Part shown: positions 54,949-64,000 of the stretch, in pieces | Numbering within the stretch: position 1 is the first letter of the stretch | How the letters are laid out: each line of letters starts with the position of its first letter | From: Skeletonema tropicum | Lineage: Eukaryota > Bacillariophyta > Thalassiosirophyceae > Thalassiosirales > Thalassiosiraceae | DNA: 64,000 nt | Assembly: GCA_037178625.1 (NCBI GenBank) | Contig: CM074149.1 | Location: 558,001-622,000 of the forward strand | Direction of reading: 5' to 3' | Position numbers and translations under genes: made by a program | Notes under the pieces: model-generated | What the model saw: only the letters and a program-made list of their open reading frames with translations | What the model was told of the DNA's origin: nothing | The model's database searches: none

Positions 54949-56070
54949 CTATCCTTCGATCTGCTGAATTGCACCGTTAATGAATCTTGCAAAGTCGTCA
55001 CAAGGAATGTTATCATCCAGAAAGGGCAATGGCTCGAAGTCCTCGTCAGAAGGCTTGTGCTGGACTGAGTTGCTGAAGCAGAAATCACTGAGATCGTCAT
55101 GGAAGATATCATGCGATTGTTCTGGCTCGAAATGAAGCGATCCTTGGCCTTGGGCATTTGTTTCGTGATTAGATTGAGATGATGACTCGATGGCGCCTTG
55201 CAGTGGCATGTGATAGTTGGTAGGGATGCAAGGTTGCATCATGAGTGAACTTTCATTTGAAACCCTTCGTTGAAAACCAGGAGGAGGCGGAACCTCAAAC
55301 GAATCATCGTGATGATTGTAGTCCACATTGAACTGAAAAGAAGTCTCAATTCCTGGCAAGGCCATCATTTGATAACTATTATCAGCAACACTGACGTTGC
55401 CAAGCTGTGGCTGTGGAGGTGGAGGTGACACTTGAGTGGCAGTATTAGGCATCGCGAAGCAGGAATGGGCGGCAATCGCTCCGGAAGCGTTGGGCAACTG
55501 CATAATGGCCTTTTTCATTGCGTCAAGGATAGCTGTCGGCCGCTCGTTGCAAACGGGAAGTGGTGGCATATCATCAAAGTTTGGAACTAAGTTACTGACA
55601 GCGTCTTTACTACAACCCTTGATCTTCGTTCGGACCATGTGCGTCATGTCTTCAGGCTTTCCACGGAGGAAGTTGTCGTGGTACCAGACTTGATGGTTAC
55701 CTCTCCCGATTCTGTCATTGTAGAACATACGACGCGAGTATCAATGTGAGAAGAAGAGTTTGATGCGACAAGAGAAATATATATGTAAGGCCTATAACAA
55801 ATCCTACCTTTGAAAGCCCCACAGATGCAACTGCCTCTTGAAAGATCGAATCTTGGTCTGATTGAAGAACACGGGGACAATCTCCTCCATGAACTTGACC
55901 TTATTGTGTATCCTGAAGGCTCGACCGTGAGGAAGCCACGAAACAGCTTGTGCAAACTCGAAAAAGTTATCGGCGAGTTCGAGCATTGCGTAGACCTTGA
56001 TGGGGAATTCAGACTTTGTCCTCCTTGGACTTGGAGAGTAAGAGCTGCTTGATGATCTTGATTCAGCCAT
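54949..56070 (-). CDS. Heat shock transcription factor (HSF family), two exons, 341 aa
   Basis: The start is the ATG 56068-56070 (MAESRSSSSSYSPSPRRT). Exon 1 runs 56070-55808; a GT-AG intron at 55712-55807 (96 nt, phase 2) joins LHLWGFQ to RIGRGNHQVWYH; exon 2 ends at 54949. The DNA-binding domain spans about residues 20-115: FPIKVYAMLELADNF, VSWLPHGRAFRIHNKVKF, FFNQTKIRSFKRQLHLWGF, WYHDNFLRGKPEDM, ending MVRTKIKG. The C terminus is Gln/Pro/Ser-rich with an acidic-aromatic end (DEDFEPLPFLDD) like an AHA activation motif. HSFs are greatly expanded in diatoms and bind nGAAn repeats. The 5' flank has a TTCTGGAA dyad at 56497, so self-regulation is possible. Part of this gene is duplicated at 39315. 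Confidence 0.9.
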
Positions 56071-56195
56071 GTTGTTGCTGTTGTGTTGGAGGTAGGATAT
56101 GTGCCGGCGTTCGTTAGTAGCTGTCTTCTCCTGCGTAAAATAATGAGGAAAAGCGCAGCGCTCCGCTGAAAATATTGTAAAGTGAAAGTAGGAAT

Positions 56196-56556
56196 GTACT
56201 CCTAAGAAGGTGAAACAAAGGGAACCTGTGGTGAGTCTGTATCTGATATGTATGTTGTAATCGGCCTTTTCTTTGCACTTTGCCCAAAAGAAGATGTGTG
56301 GTATTCGCGGACACAACAACTACCAGGACAATTTATAGTTAAGTTCGCATCAATGCGAAGCTCACACATACAATGCATGCGAACTGTCACCATTTGCTTT
56401 CAAGCCTCATCCCGGTCGTTTCGTCACCTTTTCCATATTGTACCGAGTGGCTCTTCTCGATTTCTTCGAAAACCGCATTATGCGAACCCCACTGACTTCT
56501 GGAACAAAATGGATCATATACATGTCCTGCGAACCCATTTCCGATCACCGTTATCT
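56196..56556 (-). promoter_or_regulatory. HSF gene 5' flank, repeated three times in the window
   Basis: Core of the HSF upstream region, also at 39627-39992 and 42130-42494. Contains TTCTGGAA at 56497-56504 (two inverted nGAAn units) and TTTCTTCGAAAA nearby, both HSE-like. TATA or start sites cannot be fixed from sequence alone. Confidence 0.5.
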
Positions 56557-56668
56557 TTTACTCTACGTCGCACTTCACAGCTGTCTCCCTCGCTCATCCT
56601 CGCCTCGTCTCACACATGTAAGTAAGCTATAATTGTCTCGCTCTTCTCATGTCTCACTTCACTTCTCA

Positions 56669-58180
56669 CTACATACGTACTTCAGGGAGAGCTAAAAAAG
56701 CAAGGCAAAAAAAACGGTTTATTAGTGTCGTAGAGCAATACTAGTTCCTACCTTGATTTTTTTGATTCTAACTGCCTTTTTGAACACCCCCACCATGAGA
56801 TCCGAATGCAACGGTCATATCACATCACAATACACAGTACATCCATCAATATTTGCCGCCCAATCCATCGCATCATCATGCCTCCTCCGTTGTTTGGCCA
56901 ATTGGTTCATATTGCACCTCAGAATTTCGTTGGCAGACCGAATAGCGAAGGCGGAAACGGATTCGTTCAAAAAGACCATGCCGACGGATCATTTGATATC
57001 AGATATTGTATGGACGGGACGGTCGAGAAGAATATCAATCGTCTACGCATCACCAGCCTCAATCCACTTGTGACAACCGCGCGGCGAACCAACGGCGCAG
57101 ATGTATCTCGTCCATCCATTCTGGCACCATCACACCAACCTCCTCAGCAACGGTCAAGTCCATCAACACAACAGCCAACACCACCTACTTCCCCTCGGGG
57201 TATACAACACATCATCATTCAAAGCCGAGCTTGGAGCAAATATGATCGTCATCCCAATCCACTGTTGGTACATTTACGTGAGGGGCGATCAAAGCAAAAG
57301 GCATGGTTGAGGATTGACGAAGGCGAATTCAACAAACACGAAAAGGGGACGAAGAAGGGGGAAATGAAATCACACCTCAATGAATTGGAAAACAAAAAAC
57401 TTGTCATGATCAAATCGGAATTCCCTAATTACCTGCATTGTGAAGTATTGTGGCAGCTGGTAAAGAAGGCATGGGACGATTATCCTCTTGATAGAATTGC
57501 ACGAACATTTGTGCATCATTCCCAGGTTGCAGCTGCAATCTATGCATGCGATGGTGGAGATGAGTTTGTGCAGGAGAGGAATGGATTGAGCTTTGGTGTA
57601 AGGAAGGCGTGCAGTCTGGATTACGGTGACGGGGAGGTTGGCGGTGATGTGTTAGACTTGACATCTATTGAACCAAGGGAGAGAGTTGCAAAAGGTGTGA
57701 TTGTTGAAGAGGTGCAAGATGGGTTAGATCTTGAAGGTCATGCAGATAAAAAGCTGAAATATGATGTTCCAAACATGGAGCAGCATGATATATCAGAATA
57801 TCTAACCTACGATGAGCTTGCATTCATCGCAGGAGATGTGGCCGACGCAGATTACGACAACTTTGATGATACGACGAAAGCAAGATATGACAAATTCGTC
57901 GAGGCTTGGTACAAAAAGCAAGACGAGATGGCGACGGAATAGACAAACGCCGCAGCGGTGGTGTAAATAATTAAATATATTAGTTTATTATGTTATTTAT
58001 TATGATATCTCTGTCTTTTACTCATCGTAGTCCGATGTTCTGTGTAAAACATGATGTGATATTTTGTTCATCATCTTATGATCCTCTTCGGCGAAGTTGT
58101 TTTGCTAGCTAATTTGTACGTAAAAGTTTTGTTAGTGGCGGGGCCTTGCTTTTTTAGCTCTCCCTGAAGTACGTAGGTAC
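56669..58180. mobile_element. 1.5-kb DNA transposon with 30-bp TIRs, inserted after the segmental duplication
   Basis: The element 56677-58172 has perfect 30-bp inverted ends starting GTACTTCAGGGAGAGCTAAA. The flanks are CTACATAC (56669-56676) and GTAGGTAC (58173-58180), and the sequence resumes at TTCCCATACA. The other duplicate at 40103-40120 reads CTACATAC directly followed by TTCCCATACA, so it preserves the empty site. An 8-bp target duplication (three changes in the right copy) would fit a hAT-like mechanism, but the mismatch leaves the superfamily open. It encodes one protein. Confidence 0.85.
56878..57942 (+). CDS. Transposon-encoded protein, looks like a DDE transposase lacking its catalytic core (354 aa)
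   Basis: The ORF is open from 56806; I prefer the ATG at 56878 (MPPPLFGQLVHIAPQNF). An N-terminal beta-rich segment (GNGFVQKDHADGSFDIRY, TVEKNINRLRITSLNPLV, TTARRTNG) is the kind of small Tudor-like region seen at the start of some diatom transposases. Then come a Pro/Gln linker, a lysine-rich helical part, and LDRIARTFVHHSQVAAAIY, FVQERNGLSFGVRKAC, a pattern like the C-terminal end of those same proteins. No DDE-type acidic triad region lies between. I infer an internally deleted, non-autonomous element whose ORF has stayed open. The family assignment is from memory of pattern, not a search. Confidence 0.5.
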   Translation: MPPPLFGQLVHIAPQNFVGRPNSEGGNGFVQKDHADGSFDIRYCMDGTVEKNINRLRITSLNPLVTTARRTNGADVSRPSILAPSHQPPQQRSSPSTQQPTPPTSPRGIQHIIIQSRAWSKYDRHPNPLLVHLREGRSKQKAWLRIDEGEFNKHEKGTKKGEMKSHLNELENKKLVMIKSEFPNYLHCEVLWQLVKKAWDDYPLDRIARTFVHHSQVAAAIYACDGGDEFVQERNGLSFGVRKACSLDYGDGEVGGDVLDLTSIEPRERVAKGVIVEEVQDGLDLEGHADKKLKYDVPNMEQHDISEYLTYDELAFIAGDVADADYDNFDDTTKARYDKFVEAWYKKQDEMATE

Positions 58181-58809
58181 TTCCCATACATACACACTTG
58201 TGTACATAGTAGTACTCAGTATGAACGCTCCTCCCTTCTCTCTCTCGTTTGGTAGGGTTATTATGTTGTGATGAGAAAAAAACTGTAGTGATCGACACTG
58301 TGCGATACTTAGGTATTGTGCGGCGCATAACCCATGACGAGCTTATGTATTTAAGTAAGTGCTTGTTACTCAGTGCAATAAGTGTTGGAAGGGAAAAAAT
58401 GGGACTTCACTAGGAAGGCTACTACTAGATTGAATTTGCATCGACTACTTCGTGCTTGGCTGCAAATTAATGTCACGATTCGATTCATTCCTTCCAAGTT
58501 TCAAGGCTCAATCATCTGAAACAGATGCATATCATGCTTTTATTTACTTTGTATTTATTTATTTATTTATTTCTTCTCTACTCCTACTCAATAGCCTGTG
58601 CACGTGTGCAAGTCTTCTGCAGCTGGCTGCTGCAGCTGACGGCCTGTCATGTCCCTAATTCGTCGCTCGTCACTCCAGGATCGACATCGTGCTTTACTTT
58701 TGTATTGTACTTAAATGTGGAAGAGATAAGTAGTGTGGATAACATAAGTAATAAAATAACTAAATACAATACTTCTTGTGAAGGCAGGCATCTTCCCTAC
58801 TGTATGTAT
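58181..58809. other. Intergenic sequence, 3' flank of the lipase/CHI-like gene
   Basis: Duplicated at 40121-40758. Contains a (TTTA)n run near 58553-58570. No gene. Confidence 0.5.
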
Positions 58810-61800
58810 CTAAAGAAGTGAAAATTTAGACCATGTTTCCACGCAGCTGTCTATCAAGGATGGACTGACAGCATTATCATCGAGGAAGACATCTACAAAT
58901 GCGCCCCCCATTCCCTCGAACGCTGCCTTGCCCTGATCAGATCCGTCAACACTCACCCTCACACCATCTTCTGAGCAGTCAAAGCGGAATATTGTTCCCT
59001 TGCTAGCCTGACCTCCCTTCTGATTAACTCCCTTGATAATCAACGCCTCCAACTCGTTGATGTCGGACGGATTGCCGTTGTACCTTGGCTTGACGCTTTC
59101 AGCGATTGCCCCAGCAATCTTCTCCGCTCCAGCGCTATAAGTCATTTCCAAAACAAATGCTGTCAAGGGAGAAGCAGGACTGAAAGATTTCGCCGCTTTG
59201 TGCATACCTGATCTTGATCCCATTGATAGAGCTTGGAGAACAACAGGTGAACTGTACATGGCAACTGCGTACACCTTCACGATGCTCTTCTTGCGAACAC
59301 CTGCACCGGCAAGATACAATCCATCATCTAGTTTGGGCACAAATGTAACGCTTGTAGCATATTCTTGAATGGCTTTCATATTTGATTCGATGGCATTTTG
59401 CAGAGATGATGATGGCCCTTCATCGTCTTGCTCGTTAGAGCTCGATTCATCAGAAGGTTCGCCCAGCTCTAGAAGTGATGCAGCTGTGGCCTTCGCTTGA
59501 GGATTCGACCAGCTATCCATGCAACTACTCACAAGCGTAGGACTTACAGCATTATCGTCCAAGAAGACATCCACAAATGCACTTCCCATGAAAGCGAATT
59601 TGGCTGTACCTTGAACAGATCCATCGACATTGACAGTCACTCCTTCTTCAGAGCAGTCAAAGCGGAAAGTTGTGCCTTTGGTAGCTTGTCCTCCCTTCTT
59701 ATTTACCCCCTCGACAATCAGAGACTCAAGCATGCTAATATCAGCTGCTGGACCACTGTATCTGGGCTTCACACTATCAGCAATTGCGCCTCCAATCTTC
59801 TCAGCGGAAGCGCTGTAAGTCATTTCAAGCACAAACGATGTCAACGGAGTTGAAGCATCAAAGGTTCGAGCAGCAGTACGAAGTGTAGCGGGAGAAGAGA
59901 CAGCATTTAGCACTGAAGCAGAGCCATACAAAGCTACCGCATAAACCTTTACAACTGACTTCTTCCGTACACCAGCTCCAATGAGGTACAATCCTTCGTC
60001 AAGTTTGGGGTCAAAGACGACACTTGTAGCATATTCTGTAATGGGTTTGAGTTGAGATTCGACTTTCCTACGCATCACAGCTGTGTCTGCTTTGTCCTCT
60101 GCCGTTCCTTCATTCGAGTCGGCCTGGTTTGGCATGCTTGCTAGCTCCACCAAGGATGCCGACAATGACTGGTAATCACTGCTCGACCACGTTTTGATAC
60201 AGCTATCTATCAGTGTTGGACTAACACTATTATCATCCATGAACACATCCACGAACGCACTTCCCAAACCTTTGAATGCGGCCACTCCTTGCTCAACTCC
60301 GTTCACACTCACACTTACTCCCTCTTCGGAACAATCAAAGCGGAATGTTGTACCCTTGGTGGCTTGACCTCCAATGGCGTTCACCCCACCCACAATCAAT
60401 GACTCAAGTTTTCCAATGTCAGAGGGGTCGCCACTGTGGCGGGGCTTGACGCTCTCGCCAATTGCTCCAGCAATCTTTTCCGCACCTGCGCTATACACCA
60501 TCTCAAGAACAAACGAAGTCATAGCCGATGAGGAGTCGAATGTCTTCGCAGCTTCATGAAGAGTGGTGGATGAAACTGCATTGACAAGAACTTTAGGTGC
60601 ACTGTACATTGCAACAGCATACACTTTGACAACAGACTTCTTCCTCACGCCAGCTCCAACAAGATACAAACCGTTGTCAAGTTTCGGCGCAAAAGAGACA
60701 CTAGTAGCATACTCTTGAATGGGGCTTAGTCTAGACTCAAGAGCTTCAAGTTCTGCTCTGCCATCCACATCTCCGCTTAAGTCATTCATCCCACCTTCGT
60801 ATTGAAATTCGTATGGAATTTTTCCTTCCGCTCGAGTACCAATTGTCAGTTCAGGGGAATCAACATCGTCAACAATGCTAGCAAGATTATACAATCTCAA
60901 TGAAGTTCTTTCGAATACTTGGAACTTGGAGCTATCTTCTTGCATCAATGCAGCTTTTGCGTCGATGATTTCCTTCGCGTGACGCGAGGAGTTGTTTTTG
61001 ACCCTCTCTTTTGCGATTTTCTTCATGACAGCGATGTTAGGAGGAGCTGTGCGGGCAACAAACGAGGATTTACCGACATGTCTAGTTCCCACAAGAATAG
61101 AATGAATCATACGTTGCGCGCGGAACATCATTGATTGATACACCACTGATGGTAGCGTCACTGGGAGATGAACGAGATGCTCGATTCCACGCAAAACCAT
61201 GGTAAAGGGAACAAGTACACACTCAAGAGGGACGTCGGTTGTAATCGATAAGATGAGCAATATCCATGTGAAGAGGAGGAGAATCACAAGGAATCGCACC
61301 AGCCATTTTGACGATGATCCACCCTTTTTCTTCACTTTGTCTACTTTCCGGATGTCGACAATCTCTTCAGCAATACCTTCGGTTGTTATATTGCCTCGGA
61401 TGAGGTAGTATTCGTCAAGTGTTTTAATGCGTTTTCTCTTCTGATCAGAATTAAGAGTTGAAGATCCAAGTGCTTTACGATATGTCATGGCAAAGTGCAG
61501 TCTCCTTTGATGCTCTGTCAAACCGTGGAAATCTTTGAATCCCTTAGGAGTGTTGAGATTGGCAAAAAAATTGTTCGTTAGCATCCTTTGTATCTCAGAG
61601 GGCCAGTCATGTTTAAGGGGGTACGTGACATCCAAGTTATTGCGCAGACGCCACTTTCCAATTCGACCAGTGTTGTGGAGCTGGACTCTAATACCAACAT
61701 GTTTGTAAAATTGAAGATCATCGTATTCAAAGTTACAGAACGGGATCAATGGAACAATGTCATTCGTGCACGAGAATCGGGCATGTCGAATTCTGCCTGT

Positions 61801-64000
61801 CCTTTCCAAGTATTGGTACGCATGAATAAAGGCTGAGGTAGAAATAGGTAAATTAAACGTGAGTAAAAGAGCCAGTGCAATAAAGATTTCAAGTGATAGA
61901 CTGGGAACATACCTTGAGTGCCAACACGAGGTGCTGCAAATGTCCAAATGTAAATAGTACTCAAATGGGCGAAACGAGGTTTGGCTCCAAAATAAAATCC
62001 ACACAATGTTGCCAAAGCACCACCCAACGAGTGTCCAGTTATGCAAAGTTTATAATCACCGTCTGGAGCCAGTTCTTTGCCAATTTGTTCAACCTTTTCG
62101 AAGATTTCATCCATCTTTGACAGTCCAGTATCCTTCCTCTTTCGCAATAAATACAGGGCAAATCCAGAATGAAGGCTTAATTCGTCTTCTCTACCCGGGT
62201 AGTTGTGTTTGACGGGGTTGCGATACTCATTCGTATCAAATTTGAAATTCATGGACCAATTATGGGCGTTTACCGTGCCCCGGAAAGCAATGATAATCTT
62301 TTTCTCCTCTCGATTGACACAAATGCCGTAGACTACGTCATTCTGCGAAAGGTCGCTGAACCAAACCACTTCGATGCCTGACTCAATGAGATTCTGTTTC
62401 GATAGAGACACGAGAACTTGATTGTGAGAAACAATCAAGACAAGATAAGATATAAATGTAGTAGGGGTCTTTGACTTACATTCATCACGGACCCTTCTTT
62501 GAAATACTTTGGCTGCTTCCTCATAGTTTCACTCATCATTGCATTCATATCAACGAATCTATTGCAATTCTCACAGCCGGGCGCTACCACCGGATTTTCC
62601 CACTTCGGAGGTTTGCCGCCACTGATTCTGATACTGAGGCGAACAGCCGAAATGGCACGCCTCCATCTATGCCGAGCAACCTTTTTCTTCATATTAATAA
62701 GCATTTTTTCAGTCTCTTCGTCCATTTGACTGATCCTAGAATCATCAATCCACTTCCGAAACTGAGCAGTCTGCTGTCTCTCATACTCTTTGCTCTCCCC
62801 ACCCACAATTTCGTGTTCAGCATCATCCTCGTCGGCATCTTCTAATTCATCAATCACAAGACGGATGATGGATCCAGCTGTTTTGGTAGCGCTCAAATAC
62901 TTCGTAACCCCGCCTTTTTTGTACTGAGACTGAACTGAGTTGGTGTCTACATCATGCATAGTAGTTCGTGTGTGGCCCATGCGACAAGTTTCTCGAAGGT
63001 GAGAGTACATGTAAACAAGCATACTGATTCCGAGGAAGTATTGCCCTTCAGTAAGGACATCAAGCTTTTTGGACTGTTGAAGATCATTATTTGAAAAGAG
63101 GAGCATTCCAGCATCTTGTTCATCGTCATCATCCTCAGAAACTACAACTTTCTTCGTTGCTGCGACGATTGTTTTATTGTTGTTTTCCGCTGTTTGCTGA
63201 ATCTTCAATTCTTCAGTCTCGGCAATATCACTGTGACTATCATCCTGGAATGAGACGTGAATTTGGGAAGGAACTCTCTTCATTTCTCCTTTCATGTTAC
63301 TATCGACTGAGAGTATGGATCTCCCGCTTGCACAGCCTCGCTTCAATATCTTGAATTCTCTATCAGACATTCGACGTTTTGGCTCATCCTCTTCCTCGTG
63401 GACAGGATCAGCTTCATCATCATTCCTTTCACGACCTGGAATTGGATCATCTGAATCCTCTGGATCATCCAAATCCTCATCGAGAAATCTTTGGGTCCGT
63501 TGGCTAACCAATCCTCGTTGCGCCATGCGCTTTTCGCCATCAGATAAGCGTCGTTTGCCGTCAGATGAAGGTCGTTTTAATCTGTCCTCTTTTCCATGGA
63601 CAGGGTATGCTTCGTCAACATTCTCTTCACGAACGGGATTTGGATCATCCGAATCCAAACTGGGACGTTGCAATGTGAGCTGGCTAACCAATCCTCGTTG
63701 CATCAAGCGCCATTCTCCGGCAGAGAAGCGACGGCGTAATTTGTCTTCTTTCCCATGGTCAGGATCTGGTTTATCAAAATTTCCAGATTGAGAGTGACAG
63801 TCTTCTTCCCAAGATCTCGTCATTTCCTGATCACTCTCAGTCTGTGACGTTCTCCTCCTAGGACGGGGTGCTGTTCCCATACTCTCCTTGTCCGAACCCA
63901 CCACATCAACTTCGCTCATCAGTCGTCGATTCCTCAAATTGGCTATGGTATTTCTGCTCACTAATCCCGCCTTGGCTAATCGAATTTCTCCTTCGGCACG
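58810..64000 (-). CDS. RPEL-like repeats, class 3 lipase, membrane segment and three chalcone-isomerase-like domains in one protein (5' end outside window)
   Basis: Open at base 64000. Exon 1 (>64000-62480) has four RPEL-like units (RAEGEIRLAKAGLVS, SAGEWRLMQRGLVSQ, SDGEKRMAQRGLVSQ, SDREFKILKRGCAS), acidic linkers and a hydrophobic stretch (FLGISMLVYMY). Intron 62394-62479 (86 nt, phase 0). Exon 2 (62393-61913) is the class 3 lipase core: IIIAFRGTVNAHNW, ITGHSLGGALATL (nucleophile Ser in GHSLGG), TFAAPRVG. Intron 61833-61912 (80 nt, phase 1). Exon 3 (61832-58810) ends the lipase (SCTNDIVPLIP), carries a membrane span (FLVILLLFTWILLILSI), then three CHI-like domains, each starting YATSVxFxPKLDxGLYLxGAGVRKKS. 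CHI-like proteins in algae bind or help handle fatty acids, so a lipase next to them suggests a membrane-bound lipid enzyme. Stop at 58810-58812. Confidence 0.85.

Larger units (their letters stand above)
55915..60077. repeat. Segmental duplication, copy 2 (contains the transposon insertion)
   Basis: Same-orientation partner of 39347-42025; without the insertion at 56677-58172 the two copies are the same length within about 10 bp. Since this copy holds the complete HSF and complete lipase/CHI-like genes at its two edges, it is the likely source, and 39347-42025 the derived copy. Confidence 0.88.

Noticed and set aside
55804..56319. Upstream extension of the HSF frame to an initiator at 56319
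   Set aside because: The extra ~83 residues are low in structure, lie in the triplicated flank and differ among copies; the ATG at 56070 precedes the conserved N terminus.

Overview
This is eukaryotic nuclear DNA, most likely from a centric diatom of the Thalassiosirales. The grounds are a chitin synthase (this group spins beta-chitin), a heat-shock-factor DNA-binding domain, the diatom-type BspA-like leucine-rich-repeat family, PSxxPS repeats, a plastid presequence with a TSAF cleavage motif, and GT-AG introns of about 80-115 nt. There is no operon structure. A run of exactly 500 Ns (32422-32921) shows a scaffolded draft assembly, so single-base frame breaks may be sequencing errors. No tRNA, rRNA or CRISPR array was recognised.

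Layout. 1-10 kb: 3' part of an HPP membrane protein, a degenerate RF-1-like fragment, a 777-bp foldback element, a frame-broken LRR gene, two copies of an Mpv17/PMP22 gene (one intact and plastid-type, one broken), and a RING/TRAF zinc-finger gene followed by a relic of its own 3' end. 10-15 kb: a charged coiled-coil protein, a broken PSxxPS/PA14 membrane protein and a 5'-truncated retroelement. 15-25 kb: two CAMK-like kinase genes forming a ~1.95-kb inverted repeat around a 1,123-aa low-complexity coiled-coil gene. 25-35 kb: repeat-rich DNA with small damaged ORFs, then a kinase/AAA-ATPase/TPR gene whose intron holds the N gap, then a TA-flanked MITE. 35-39 kb: a chimeric gene joining an Arg/Ser-rich OPR/RAP-like N terminus to a chitin synthase. 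39-43 kb and 55-60 kb: two copies of a ~2.68-kb segmental duplication carrying the 5' part of a heat-shock factor gene and the 3' part of a chalcone-isomerase-like gene; the second copy holds a 1.5-kb DNA transposon missing from the first. 44-49 kb: a longer copy of the retroelement and a copia relic. 51-54.7 kb: a 3.3-kb TIR element carrying a FEN1/XPG-like nuclease. 54.9-64 kb: an intact heat-shock factor gene and a very large lipase/chalcone-isomerase-like fusion gene that runs off the window.

Most promising. (1) The 51.3-54.7 kb element has inverted ends and a perfect 5-bp target duplication. It codes for a FEN1-like nuclease fused to the C-terminal part of a DDE_Tnp_4-type transposase, with the THAP/HTH-like N-terminal part of such a transposase on the opposite strand. 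(2) The OPR-chitin synthase fusion has its two halves separated by one in-frame TAG that a 39-nt GT-AG intron would remove. (3) The lipase gene joins RPEL-like repeats, a class 3 lipase, a membrane segment and three chalcone-isomerase-like domains. (4) A truncated duplicate of that gene sits directly downstream of a third copy of the heat-shock-factor promoter, which looks like promoter capture.
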